Below are positions 55,529 through 64,000 of a stretch of 64,000 bases of DNA, in pieces (positions within the stretch are counted from its first letter, which is position 1; every line of letters begins with the position of its first letter). Below the pieces are notes generated by a model. That model was not told where the DNA came from. It saw nothing but the letters and a program-made list of their open reading frames with translations, and did no database searches. This DNA comes from Nocardia terrae. Lineage in GTDB: Bacteria > Actinomycetota > Actinomycetes > Mycobacteriales > Mycobacteriaceae. A program made the position numbers and the translations under genes. The stretch spans positions 930,001 through 994,000 of the forward strand of contig NZ_WRPP01000001.1 of assembly GCF_009760405.1 (NCBI RefSeq), in the 5' to 3' direction.

Positions 55529-56941
55529 TCACCTGGGCATGCGGGGGTACGGCAGATCCGAGCTGGTGTGTTCGCTGATGGCCAGCGGCCGCCCGATCTG
55601 CGGGAAGGCGCGCTGGGCGCAGTTGGGGCGCTCGCACACCTTGCAGCCCGCGCCGATGGGCACCGCGGCCGAGGGCTCGTCGAGTTCCAGCCCCCGCGAA
55701 TACACCAACCGGTCGGCGTATTCGATGTCGCAGCCCAGCCCGATGGCGAATTCCTTACCGGCCGCACCGAATCCGGTGGCGGGAGGCGTGGTGGTGCGCG
55801 CCACCCACAGATAGCGGCGGCCGTCGGGCATGGCGGCGATCTGGGTCAGCATCCGGCCCGGATGGTTGAACGCCTCGTGCACCACCCACAGCGGGCAGCT
55901 GCCGCCCACCCGGGAGAAGTGGAAGGCGGTGGCGGACTGGCGCTTCGAGATATTGCCCGCGCGGTCGGTGCGGATCAGGAAGAACGGCACGCCGCGCTGG
56001 CCCTGGCGCTGCAGGGTGCTCAGGCGATGGCAGACGGTCTCGAAGCCGACCTCGAAGCGCAGGCTGAGCAGATCGATGTCGTAGTGCAGTTCCTCGGCCG
56101 AGCGCAGGAACTTGCTGTACGGCAGGATGAGCGCGCCCGCGAAGTAGTTGGCCAGCCCGACGCGGGCCAGGGTGCGGGATTCGTCGGTGAGCGAGGGGCT
56201 TTCGTCGAGCACCTCGTCGAGCAGCGCCCCGTGCAGCAGGAAACCGAGGGTGGTGGCGATCTGGAAGGCGCGCTGCCCGGGGCGCAACCGCCGGGCCAGG
56301 GTCAGCGTGCGGGTCTCGGGTTCGTAGTGGCGCTTGGGAATGCTCGGGTCGGCCCCGTCGCCGCGCACCAGGACGGTGACACCGGCGCGTTCCTCGGCCA
56401 CGCGCGCCAGCTGCCGGTCCAGCGAGCCGATGGTGAGCCCGCTCTCGTCGAACAGCCGCTCGGCCGCGAGATCCAGCTGGGCGATGTGATTGTGGTGATC
56501 GTAGAAGAAGTCGCGCACGTCCTCGTAGGGCATGGGGACGCCGGGTGCGCCGGTGGGAGTGGCCACCTTGGACGACAAAAGATCCAACTGGTCGGTCGCC
56601 GCGCGTAGTCGTCGGTGCATGGCCACAACGATTTTCGCGACCTCGGGCATGCGGGTGGCCAGGTCCTCGACCTCGGCCACCGGCGCGGCATTGCCGCCCG
56701 CGGCCTCCACCAGGATCTCGTGCAGATCCGACACCAGGCGCGCGTCGGAGTCCGCGGCGAAGAACTGCACATCCAGATCGAAGGTGGAATTCAGTTTCAG
56801 CAGTACGGGAATGGTGAGCGGCCGCTGATCACGCTCGAGCTGGTTGAGGTAGCTGGGGGACAGATCCAGGGATTTGGCCAAGGCCGCCTGGGTCATCCGC
56901 CGTTCCTCGCGCAACCGCCGTAGTCGGGCTCCCGCATACAT
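55529..56941 (-). CDS. RamB-type XRE regulator (short-chain fatty acyl regulator family)
   Basis: The 470-residue product has an N-terminal helix-turn-helix (LREERRMTQAALAKSLDLSP, SYLNQLERDQRP) and a long C-terminal ligand/IrrE-like region (HVALNHP-type pattern here as HEAFNHPGRM) ending with three Cys (GCKVCERPNCAQR). It resembles RamB and Rv1129c-type regulators that control acetate, propionate and glyoxylate-cycle genes. GTG 56950 would add three residues. Target genes are not in the window. Confidence 0.9.
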   Translation of the reverse strand: MYAGARLRRLREERRMTQAALAKSLDLSPSYLNQLERDQRPLTIPVLLKLNSTFDLDVQFFAADSDARLVSDLHEILVEAAGGNAAPVAEVEDLATRMPEVAKIVVAMHRRLRAATDQLDLLSSKVATPTGAPGVPMPYEDVRDFFYDHHNHIAQLDLAAERLFDESGLTIGSLDRQLARVAEERAGVTVLVRGDGADPSIPKRHYEPETRTLTLARRLRPGQRAFQIATTLGFLLHGALLDEVLDESPSLTDESRTLARVGLANYFAGALILPYSKFLRSAEELHYDIDLLSLRFEVGFETVCHRLSTLQRQGQRGVPFFLIRTDRAGNISKRQSATAFHFSRVGGSCPLWVVHEAFNHPGRMLTQIAAMPDGRRYLWVARTTTPPATGFGAAGKEFAIGLGCDIEYADRLVYSRGLELDEPSAAVPIGAGCKVCERPNCAQRAFPQIGRPLAISEHTSSDLPYPRMPR

Positions 56942-57167
56942 CTTGCGCACGTGCAGGATGGTACCGATTCGGCTTCGCAAACATCGCAATTTGGGGAGAC
57001 TCGCCGCAACTTCGCGGACCCTGCGTGGCACTTCGTCAATCCGGCGGTGCTGCGTAGCATGCGAATTCGGTGCTATGGGTGGTTTTGCGCGCGAGTCCCC
57101 ATCGTACGACCATGCCCGCGCCACCGAGGTGGAACGACGTCCGGAATCCGCGCCGAAATCGGCGGGC

Positions 57168-58382
57168 TCACCCCAAAATCAGGTGAACCTGGAGTTCGCC
57201 GACCAGAAATCCGAGCACCGCGCCGATGGCGACCAGCTTCCATTCATCCTGTTTGAACGCCGGGCGCAGCAGACCCTCGTACTCGTCGTCGGTCAGTTGC
57301 TTGGTCTTCTCGATCACCAGGTTCCGGACATCGAGCGCCTCGAGGGCGTGCTGATCGAAACCGGAGTGGGCGGCGGCCCTGACGTGGTCGAGGACGAAGG
57401 TGACGGCATCGCGCTCGATGGCGGTGTAGCTGTCGCCGGCGACCAGCATGACCAGCGGGCGGGCCGGGCCGGTCTGCAGTTCCAGGAACTCGCTGACGTG
57501 GTGGCTCAACATAGAAGCCAACCGGTCGGCGCGTTCACCATTGAGAACGGCCTCGAGAATGCGTGCGGGGGTGAGGATCTCGGTGGCGATGAGGTCGCCG
57601 TAGTCGGCGCAGACCTGGTCGCGGCGCTTGTGGAACAGGCCCTGCCACTTGAAGGGGCCGATACCGACCGGACGAATCGGTCGGAAGATCATCTGCAACG
57701 CCAGCCAGTCGGTCACCAAACCGGTGAAACCGCCGAAAGCGGGCATGAGCCAAGGGGAATGGGTCAGCGCCCAGGTGATCATCTGCACGAAGCCCAGCAC
57801 CGTGCCGAAGATCAGGCCCGACCGCACGATGAAGCGCAGTTCGTTGCCGCCGACCCGGCGCACCATGCTCACCAGCAGCGACTTGTCCTCGACCAGCGCG
57901 GTGATGGCCATGCCGCGCAGGTCCATCACCTGGTCGATATTGGTGCGCAGGTCGAAGACGATGTCCTCGATGAGCTGCGGCAGATCCCGTTGCGCGCGTT
58001 CGATGATGGCGCGCTGGGCGGACTCGGGCATGTTCACCCACAGCCGCGGCTCGTGCTTCATCATCATGGCGCGGACCATGTGGTCGACACCGGCGTCGAG
58101 CGGTTCGCGCAGGCGCGTGGTCAGTTCCGCGATATCGATGCGGGCGATGATGTCCTGCGGATCGATGAGCTTGCCGAACATGAGGTCCACGGCGATGGTC
58201 GCCATGCGCGGGGCGGCCCGGGGGATCACGCCCTGCCAGCCCAACCACGGTGGGATGCCCTTGAATTCGAGCGGATACATCAGCATCTGCACGGCCGCGA
58301 TCTTGGTGATCCAGCCGATGAGGGCGGCGACAACGGGAATGGAGCAGTAGAGCAGCCAGTGGTCGGCGAAATCCTGGATCAC
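57168..58382 (-). CDS. DUF445 membrane protein
   Basis: The product of about 404 residues has an N-terminal membrane segment (WLLYCSIPVVAALIGWITK), a middle pair (LIFGTVLGFVQMITWAL, LMPAFGGFTGLVTDWLALQMIF) and a C-terminal one (LVAIGAVLGFLVGELQVHLI), with the DUF445 repeat MYPLEFKGIP and ALQMIFRPIRPVG. The function of this family is unknown. GTG 58382 is preferred; ATG 58451 would add 23 polar residues. It faces away from the IclR gene. Confidence 0.88.
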   Translation of the reverse strand: MIQDFADHWLLYCSIPVVAALIGWITKIAAVQMLMYPLEFKGIPPWLGWQGVIPRAAPRMATIAVDLMFGKLIDPQDIIARIDIAELTTRLREPLDAGVDHMVRAMMMKHEPRLWVNMPESAQRAIIERAQRDLPQLIEDIVFDLRTNIDQVMDLRGMAITALVEDKSLLVSMVRRVGGNELRFIVRSGLIFGTVLGFVQMITWALTHSPWLMPAFGGFTGLVTDWLALQMIFRPIRPVGIGPFKWQGLFHKRRDQVCADYGDLIATEILTPARILEAVLNGERADRLASMLSHHVSEFLELQTGPARPLVMLVAGDSYTAIERDAVTFVLDHVRAAAHSGFDQHALEALDVRNLVIEKTKQLTDDEYEGLLRPAFKQDEWKLVAIGAVLGFLVGELQVHLILG

Positions 58383-58519
58383 GACCGGCCCTGCGTCGCT
58401 GTCCTCGAGGAGGCACCTGGCCCCTGTGCCCACATGGTTGCCACGACCCACTCCTCGGTGCGATTATCCGTATCCAGCGATACGGGTATTCGTATCGAGG
58501 CTCAGGCTAGGAGACCCGT

Positions 58520-59425
58520 GTGCCCGATGGCAAGACCCGGTCGGTCCCGAGCTCCCCGCCCACCCAACGGGTGATCTCCATCGTGGAGTTGCTGGCGGCC
58601 GGACCCGGGCCGCGTACCTCCGCCGAAATCGCCGACGGCCTGGGACTGAACCGGTCCACCGCGGGCACGATCCTGGCCGCGCTCGCCGAACGGGGCTGGG
58701 TGCACCGGCTGCCCGATCTCAGCTACGAACTGGGTCCGGCCCTCGCCGCGCTCGGGAGGCAGAGCTCCGGCACCGGCGACCGCGCCTGGCTGGAAAGGGA
58801 ATTGGAGCGATTGGGCGATCGCGTCGACTGCGGCGCGGCGCTGACCACCATCACCCTCGACCATCTGGAATTCCTGGCCGTCACCCGCGACCGCTACACC
58901 GTCGGCATCGAATCCGGCGCGCGCATCCCGCTGCTGGCCCCCGCCGGGGCGGCCATCATCGCGCACTGGGGTTCTGCGCGCCAGCAGGATTGGCTCCACA
59001 CCCGCGGACCCGAGCGGCGGGCGGAGTACCGCGAGGTGCTGGCGACCCTGCGCGCCACCGGGTTCTGTGCCTGGCGGCTCGAATCCGACAGCCTCCCCAA
59101 CGCCCGGGTGCTCTCCGAGGTCGCCGACCACCTCGCCGACCAGCCGGCCAGCAAGGAACTCCGCGGCCGCGTGCTGGCCCAGCTGGCCGCGATCGGCGGC
59201 AGCGCCTACGACCGCGCCGCCTTCGACCGTGAGGGTCCACTGCCGGTGAGTTACATCAGCGCACCGGTTTTCGACGGCGGCGGGCACGCGGTGATGGAAC
59301 TCCAGATCGGGCCCTTGCGCGACGAGGTCACCCGGGTCGAGCGTCGCCGCTACCTGGCGGAGCTGTCGGCCGCCGCGCGCCGCATAGGCGAGGGCCTGGA
59401 GTCGGCGTCCTCCCGTCGCCCGTGA
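58520..59425 (+). CDS. IclR-family transcriptional regulator
   Basis: The 301-residue regulator has a winged helix at the N terminus (VISIVELLAAGPGPRTSAEI, LNRSTAGTILAALAERGWV) and an IclR effector domain. It differs from the leuC-linked IclR. GTG 58520 follows AGGAGA. It stands divergent from DUF445, and may regulate it or an unknown pathway. No catabolic genes are adjacent. Confidence 0.85.
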   Translation: MPDGKTRSVPSSPPTQRVISIVELLAAGPGPRTSAEIADGLGLNRSTAGTILAALAERGWVHRLPDLSYELGPALAALGRQSSGTGDRAWLERELERLGDRVDCGAALTTITLDHLEFLAVTRDRYTVGIESGARIPLLAPAGAAIIAHWGSARQQDWLHTRGPERRAEYREVLATLRATGFCAWRLESDSLPNARVLSEVADHLADQPASKELRGRVLAQLAAIGGSAYDRAAFDREGPLPVSYISAPVFDGGGHAVMELQIGPLRDEVTRVERRRYLAELSAAARRIGEGLESASSRRP

Positions 59426-59486
59426 ATCGGCGCCTCACGAGATCCGCGGAATCTGCTGATGGCGCGGCGGGATTCGTCCGGTCGTT

Positions 59487-59663
59487 CTAGCCCTGGTCCC
59501 ACACCACCGCCTGCGCGGCGATGACCGAGGCGCCGTTGAAGGTGACGGCGGGCGAACCGTGCAGCCGGTAGCCCTCGTCCAGCAGGGCGCTGATGCGTTC
59601 GCAGAACGTCGCGTCATCGGGGCCGGTGATCAGGCGGTAGCGCAGGCGCGTCGGGTCGGTCAT
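59487..59663 (-). CDS. DUF1737-like small protein
   Basis: The 58-residue product starts MTDPTRLRYRLITGPDDAT and continues with FCERISALLDEGYRLHGSPA, then IAAQAVVWDQG. The pattern YRLITG-xDD-x-x-FC-x-R-x(n)-GY-x-L-x-GSP-A fits DUF1737. Function unknown. It is short but complete, with ATG and TAG, between the IclR gene and the secreted peptide. Confidence 0.8.
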   Translation of the reverse strand: MTDPTRLRYRLITGPDDATFCERISALLDEGYRLHGSPAVTFNGASVIAAQAVVWDQG

Positions 59664-59850
59664 GGCGCCAGCCTAGGACGGTGCGGGAGGCCGAATCCAC
59701 CCGCCTGGTTCATGGCGTGAAAAGTCCCTGATCTGGCGTATTCGGCCCCGACCCTGCCGCTTGGGGCACCAGAACTTTCGGCTGTTCCGGTCGGGTCCGT
59801 CTTGACAAGGTTGCCAGCGTTCGACAAACCAGCAGAAGGAGTTCGACGTC

Positions 59851-60069
59851 ATGAGCACAATGCGCCATGCATTCCGTACCGGCCTCGTCGTGACCGCGGC
59901 GGCCGTCGCGATCGGTGCGGGTTCCGGGGTCGCGGCCGCGGCACCCGAACCCGCCACCGCCCAGCCGATCTGGTACACCTCGACCGGCAGCGCCGGCCTC
60001 GATCTGCTCGGCCTTCTCACCGGCCTGCTCCCGTGGGGGCCGGAGTGCCCGATCGTCAGCTGCCACTGA
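59851..60069 (+). CDS. Small secreted peptide
   Basis: The 72-residue product has a signal peptide (residues 1-31, LVVTAAAVAIGAGSGVAAAA, probable cleavage after AAA) and a short mature part of about 40 residues ending ECPIVSCH, with two Cys. AAGGAG lies 11 bases upstream of the ATG. It contains TSTGSAGLDLLGLLTGLL, similar in pattern to the 38-residue peptide at 20.6 kb. No family is recognised. Confidence 0.7.
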   Translation: MSTMRHAFRTGLVVTAAAVAIGAGSGVAAAAPEPATAQPIWYTSTGSAGLDLLGLLTGLLPWGPECPIVSCH

Positions 60070-60090
60070 CCTCCTCCCGGCCCCTCTCGG

Positions 60091-60981
60091 TCACGGGTGG
60101 GTGGTGCGCCGGAAGCGGGCCGGGGGAATGTCGTAGCGGGATTTGAAGGCGCGGCCGAAGGCGGCTTCGGAGGTGTAGCCGACTCTTTCGGCGATTTGCG
60201 GGATGGGGAGGGTGGTGGTGCGGAGGAGGGTGGTGGCGGTGTCGAGGCGGACCTGGGAGAGGTAGGTGGCGGGCGGGGTGCCGACCCGGGTGGTGAAGCG
60301 GGCGGCGAAGGCGGAGCGGGAGAGGTTGCAGGCGCGGGCCAGTTCTTCGACCGTCCAGTCGTGGGCGGGGTTTCGGTGGATGGCGGTGAGGGAGGGGGAC
60401 AGCTCGGGGTCGAACGCGCCTGCGAGCCAGTTGGGTTCGGCGTTCTCGCGGGCGGCCCAGGTGCGCATGATCTGGATGAACATCAGATCCAGGATGCGGG
60501 AGATCATGACCGCGGATCCCTGGGAGGGGGAATGGATTTCGATCTGGAGCATGTGGCGGGCGACGGTGAGGCCCTCGGGGACCGGGGTGCCCGCGCGGCC
60601 GAGAAGGACCACGGCGGGCAGGCTTCCGAGCAGGTGATCGGCCTGCGGGTCGCCGATCGCGAAGGCGCCGCAGAGCCAGCGCGCGGGAGTGGGGCCGACA
60701 TTGGTGAGGCGGTGGGCGTCGCCGCGGGGAAGCAGGACCATATCGCCGGCGCCCGCCCGCACGACGTCGCAGCGCCCGTCGATCCGGAACTCGAGCTCAC
60801 CGTCCTCGAGCAGATGGAGACGGCCCGTTCCGGCGAAGTCGAGCGCGAGCTCCGATCGCACGGCATGCTCGGCGACCCCTTCCCCGCTGAGCCGGACGCT
60901 GCGCAGCAGCTCCGAGAGCAGGTCGAGCGAATCACCTTGCGTCGCTGGACGATCTGCAGGTTTTCCGGGCGGAGCGGTCAT
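60091..60981 (-). CDS. AraC-family regulator with cupin domain
   Basis: The 296-residue regulator has an N-terminal cupin sensor (about 1-170, LLEDGELEFRIDGRCDVVRA) and a C-terminal AraC DNA-binding domain with two helix-turn-helix motifs (WTVEELARACNLSRSAFAAR and IAERVGYTSEAAFGRAFKSR). It is divergent from the EthD-like gene (91 bases), which it likely controls. ATG 60981 is chosen over 61032 for its ribosome site (AGGAAGGG). Confidence 0.9.
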   Translation of the reverse strand: MTAPPGKPADRPATQGDSLDLLSELLRSVRLSGEGVAEHAVRSELALDFAGTGRLHLLEDGELEFRIDGRCDVVRAGAGDMVLLPRGDAHRLTNVGPTPARWLCGAFAIGDPQADHLLGSLPAVVLLGRAGTPVPEGLTVARHMLQIEIHSPSQGSAVMISRILDLMFIQIMRTWAARENAEPNWLAGAFDPELSPSLTAIHRNPAHDWTVEELARACNLSRSAFAARFTTRVGTPPATYLSQVRLDTATTLLRTTTLPIPQIAERVGYTSEAAFGRAFKSRYDIPPARFRRTTHP

Positions 60982-61072
60982 GGTGGGCCAGCCCTTCCTC
61001 TCACTACTGTCGACAACCGTGAGCGGGCCCACTCACGGAACTCGAACCGCAAAACTAGCCGAGAGGTCTGTC

Positions 61073-61393
61073 ATGCCGGAGCAGGGCAACCCCACCAAGA
61101 TCACCTTCGTCTATTCCGACCCCGCCGACCCCGATGCCTTCGAGGCCGCCTACACCGACCAGCTCACCCTGGCCCGCAAACTCCCCGGCCTGACCCGCCT
61201 CCAGGCTTCGAAGGTCTGGCCCAAGGAGGACGGCAGCCCCACCCCCGCCTACCGACTGCTGGACCTGTACTTCACCGACTACGCGTCCGCGAGCGTCGCC
61301 GCGGCGGAGGCGGGCCCCCTCGTCGCCGCCACCCGCGAACACGCCACCGGAGGCTTCATGATCGCCTTCGCGGAAATCCTCGAGGACGCCTGA
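61073..61393 (+). CDS. EthD-family protein
   Basis: The 106-residue dimeric alpha/beta-barrel protein (KITFVYSDPADPDAFEAAYT, LPGLTRLQASKVW, YRLLDLYFTDYASA) fits the EthD family, small proteins often beside an AraC-type regulator and linked to oxygenase or reductase reactions. It is divergent from the AraC gene. Substrate unknown. ATG 61073 is the start after GAGAGG. Confidence 0.85.
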   Translation: MPEQGNPTKITFVYSDPADPDAFEAAYTDQLTLARKLPGLTRLQASKVWPKEDGSPTPAYRLLDLYFTDYASASVAAAEAGPLVAATREHATGGFMIAFAEILEDA

Positions 61394-61433
61394 CCGGGCC
61401 ACTCCACGAAGGCCCGCTGGACCGCTCGGCGGT

Positions 61434-62930
61434 TCAGCGGGCCTTGAGGATCGCCGGGATCACGTGCTGGGCGAGCACGTCGGGGGAGCGGTCGGTCCAG
61501 TTCTGGAAGGACTGCGCGGTCGCCGGATCATCGACGATGACGAGTTTGGCGTGGGTGAGCCCGGAGGAGAGGAATCCGGAAGGCAGGCCGCGTAATCCGC
61601 CGTTGCCCGCTTGCTTGTCGGTGCGGATGACGACGACCAGATCGATGTCCGGAATCAGCGCATCCGAGGGGGACAGCGGGCGGGGCGAGGTCTCGCCGGA
61701 TTCGGCGCGCAGGTCGGTGGCGTAGCGAAATCCGATGTCCTGCAGGAACTTGGCCTGCTCGCTGGTATCCAGATCGGCCGACAGCGAATTGTCGCCGAAG
61801 TTGTACACCGCGATGGTCTGGTTCTGGAACTCCGGGTGCGCCGAACGCAGCGACGCGCGGGGATCGGAGGAGGTGGTGGTGACGGTGGTGGAGCCGCGCG
61901 TGCCGTTGTCGGTCGCCAGGTAGAGGGCACCGGCCGAAAGGCCCAGCAGCACAACGATGGCCGCGATCGCCAGCGACAGGCGGTGGTGCCCGGTCGGCCG
62001 GCGCGGACCCGGCGGCTCGACGCTCACGGTGGGCGGCTCGTCCTCGACAACCGGTGGGGTCCAGGGCAGTCGGCCCCGCATGGCGAGTTCGGCGTCATCG
62101 GTGAACGCGCGGCAGGTGTCGTAGCGCCGCGCCGGATCCTTGGCGAGTGCCTTCGCGATCACCACGTCCAATGCGGGCGGCAATCCGGGGCGCAGACTGT
62201 TCAGGGCCGGTGGCGGCTCCTGCAGGTGGCCGATCATCGCCTGCGCCAGGGAATCCAGCGGGAACGGTGTGCGACCGGTGAGCAGCTTCACGAACGCGCA
62301 CCCGAGGCTGTAGATGTCGCCGCGGTGGTCCATCGGTTCCGCCGCCAGGCGCTCCGGGGCCGCGTAGGCCACCGTCGCCATCAGATTATCGGTCGCTGTC
62401 AGCTCGCGATTGTCCGAAATCGACTTGGCCACACCGAAATCGGTGAGCAGCACCCGTTCCTCGTCCACGATGGCCTGGTGGCCCGCCCCGCGGGAGAGCA
62501 GGAAGTTGGCGGGCTTCACGTCCCGGTGCAGCAGTCCGCACCGATGCGCGTAATCGAGGGCCTTGCCGACCTCGGTGATGATGCGCAGCGCCCGCTGTGG
62601 CGTCATGCCCTCCGGGTGCCGTTCGAGCTCGATCGCCGCGTCGGTGCCCGGCACGTACTGCATGGCGATCCACAGCCGTCCGTCCTCCTCGCCCCGGGCG
62701 TAGACGGTCACGATATTCGGATGATCCAGCTCCGCGGCGAGATTCGCCTCGCGCTCGAATCGGGCCCGATAGGTCTCGTCGTGGGAGAGGTCGGTGCTGA
62801 GCACTTTCAGCGCGTCCTGACGGCCCGGGAAGATCGGGTCCTGCACCAGATACACGGTGCCCATCCCGCCGCTGCCGAGCACCCCGATCACCCGGTAACC
62901 GCCCACGATGGTGCCGGGCCGCAATGGCAT
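61434..62930 (-). CDS. Membrane Ser/Thr protein kinase (PknB-like)
   Basis: The 498-residue protein has an N-terminal kinase domain (about 10-285): GSGGMGTVYLV loop, ALKVL Lys42, HRDVKPAN near 135, DFGVAK near 164 and APERL near 191. A Pro-rich linker, one membrane segment (LSLAIAAIVVLLGLSAGALYLA, about 318-339) and an extracytoplasmic domain of about 160 residues without PASTA repeats follow. That domain is not recognised. It probably phosphorylates targets in response to an envelope signal. The lipoprotein-like gene at the edge lies 14 bases away. Confidence 0.93.
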   Translation of the reverse strand: MPLRPGTIVGGYRVIGVLGSGGMGTVYLVQDPIFPGRQDALKVLSTDLSHDETYRARFEREANLAAELDHPNIVTVYARGEEDGRLWIAMQYVPGTDAAIELERHPEGMTPQRALRIITEVGKALDYAHRCGLLHRDVKPANFLLSRGAGHQAIVDEERVLLTDFGVAKSISDNRELTATDNLMATVAYAAPERLAAEPMDHRGDIYSLGCAFVKLLTGRTPFPLDSLAQAMIGHLQEPPPALNSLRPGLPPALDVVIAKALAKDPARRYDTCRAFTDDAELAMRGRLPWTPPVVEDEPPTVSVEPPGPRRPTGHHRLSLAIAAIVVLLGLSAGALYLATDNGTRGSTTVTTTSSDPRASLRSAHPEFQNQTIAVYNFGDNSLSADLDTSEQAKFLQDIGFRYATDLRAESGETSPRPLSPSDALIPDIDLVVVIRTDKQAGNGGLRGLPSGFLSSGLTHAKLVIVDDPATAQSFQNWTDRSPDVLAQHVIPAILKAR

Positions 62931-62944
62931 TCACACACTCCTCA

Positions 62945-64000
62945 TCAGATGTGACCGTAGGCGAGCAGAGCGTACTGCGCCGAAAGTCGTTGGCGCAGAA
63001 CCTGGGACTGGTCGGCGTACACCTCGGCCACATAGTGCTCGTAGGGCAGGTAGCACAGGAATTTCGCGCCCGCTCCGTCCTCGTCCTTGCGCTGCAGGCA
63101 CCGCGCGGTGGCCAGGCCGGGCGGCGGGTCCGCGGCCTTGTACCGGTCGGACAGCTCGTCGGAGAAGGCCCCGGCGAGCTTCACCGCGCCCACCGCGTCC
63201 CTGGTCCGATAGATATTGCTGAGCGAGCGCGCGACCAGATCGACGCCCGCGTCCTCGTAGGCGCGCTTGGAGGCGACCGGGCGATCGTCACCGGTGAGGG
63301 CGGCGTGCGGTGGATACAGACCCTCCGCCGACGCCGGATCACCCTGTTCCAGTGGAAGTGTGCGGCCGAGCAGGTCCTCCGGATCGGCGGCCAGGCCCGC
63401 GAGCCGGTCGACCGGGGTGGGCTGGTAGCCCTTCATCGACTCGATCGTCCGATCCAGCGAGTCGCGGGTCGCGTCGAGCAGGGAACCGGGACCGTCGGGA
63501 ACGGTCAGGTCATCGTTGACCCAGAGCCAGTACAGGTAGTTGTCCTGCGCGTACAGGGTTTTCACCGAGTCGAGGTGGCCGAGCACGGATTTCGCGGCCG
63601 GATATCCGGGCACCGTCAGCGGGCCCTTGTCCGGGAACTCCGGATTCTGCCGGCTCGCCAGGAAATCCCTGGCGCTCACGGCCTGCTCGGGCTTCAGGAA
63701 CCGCAGCACCGTGAGATCGATCTCCAGGCCGAAGGTCCGCTCCGCCCGGTGCCGCCCGCCGGTCTTCCACCCGGCGATCAACCCCGGTGTCCCGGCGGCG
63801 AAGTTGTCGATGTCCGGGTCCGGGTAGTCCGCGGTGACCGCGCCCGCGAACTCGCCGATCACCAGCCGATCGTCGATCTCGAACGGCAGCGGCATGTGCT
63901 CGGCCATCCGGATCGATTCCTGCACCAGATCACCCACGGTGATATCGGTGCCCTTGCCCGGGATCGTCCACGGCGTGACCGGGTAGTTGCCCGGATCCAG
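62945..64000 (-). CDS. Secreted LDPGNYP-type protein (DUF7373-like), start outside the window
   Basis: The visible part begins at the right edge with LDPGNYPVTPWTIPGKGTDI and continues to a stop at 62945, about 351 residues. The LD(P/T)GNYP opening is typical of DUF7373-family lipoproteins of Nocardia and mycobacteria, whose signal peptide and lipobox lie further upstream. Some 14 bases separate it from the kinase gene, so they may be one transcript. Function unknown. Confidence 0.85.
   Translation of the reverse strand: MDPGNYPVTPWTIPGKGTDITVGDLVQESIRMAEHMPLPFEIDDRLVIGEFAGAVTADYPDPDIDNFAAGTPGLIAGWKTGGRHRAERTFGLEIDLTVLRFLKPEQAVSARDFLASRQNPEFPDKGPLTVPGYPAAKSVLGHLDSVKTLYAQDNYLYWLWVNDDLTVPDGPGSLLDATRDSLDRTIESMKGYQPTPVDRLAGLAADPEDLLGRTLPLEQGDPASAEGLYPPHAALTGDDRPVASKRAYEDAGVDLVARSLSNIYRTRDAVGAVKLAGAFSDELSDRYKAADPPPGLATARCLQRKDEDGAGAKFLCYLPYEHYVAEVYADQSQVLRQRLSAQYALLAYGHI

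Overview
The window is high-GC actinobacterial DNA, most probably from a Nocardia or close relative (Mycobacteriales). The middle part repeats the gene order around Mycobacterium tuberculosis serA1 to recG: serA, leuB, an MFS gene, a fumarylacetoacetase-family gene, gltX, an F420/FMN-type oxidase, an IclR regulator, leuC, leuD, hupB with a long Lys/Ala tail, mutT1, ppk, cofC/fbiD, gpsA, ddl, a DUF3515 gene, thiL, ung, a DAK2 gene and recG. The lipoprotein of the LDPGNYP type at the right edge, the RamB-like regulator and the Tat-exported ceramidase fit the same group.

Region 1 (about 1-8.7 kb) is the most unusual part. Six genes lie on one strand: a DNA cytosine-C5 methyltransferase, a Z1-domain superfamily II NTPase, a PD-(D/E)XK nuclease-like protein, a GHKL ATPase of the MORC/MutL-like type, an unrecognised 298-residue protein and a 280-residue DUF6339-like protein. 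The last five overlap by 1 to 4 bases. This is a predicted restriction-modification or anti-phage system in which the methylase protects self DNA and a Z1/GHKL/nuclease assembly attacks the rest. It belongs to the MORC-linked systems predicted from gene context in 2008; the last two proteins have no assigned role.

Region 2 (8.7-23.4 kb) is accessory: an alpha/beta hydrolase, an AbiEi/DUF559 nuclease-like protein, a ceramidase with Thr at the usual catalytic Ser position, a metallo-hydrolase, an acyltransferase-like membrane protein with a decayed partial copy beside it, a single-gene GHKL-nuclease fusion (16.7-18.7 kb), a cold-shock protein, an RlaP-like nucleotidyltransferase, a 38-residue peptide gene, and a flavohaemoglobin / DivIVA-like / globin operon.

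Region 3 (23.5-50.9 kb) is the conserved housekeeping block, making serine and leucine precursors, charged tRNA (gltX, tRNA-Gln, tRNA-Glu), nucleoid protein, polyphosphate, F420 precursor, phospholipid and peptidoglycan precursors, thiamine diphosphate, and DNA repair and fork-rescue enzymes.

Region 4 (50.9-64 kb) is regulatory and variable: DUF397, a GAF-ANTAR antiterminator, two tandem divergent tRNA genes (His GTG-like and Glu TTC-like) lying alone in a non-coding gap, a Roadblock/LC7 operon with no GTPase partner, a RamB-like regulator, DUF445, IclR and AraC regulators, a membrane Ser/Thr kinase and the start-truncated lipoprotein. No insertion sequence, CRISPR array or integrase was seen.
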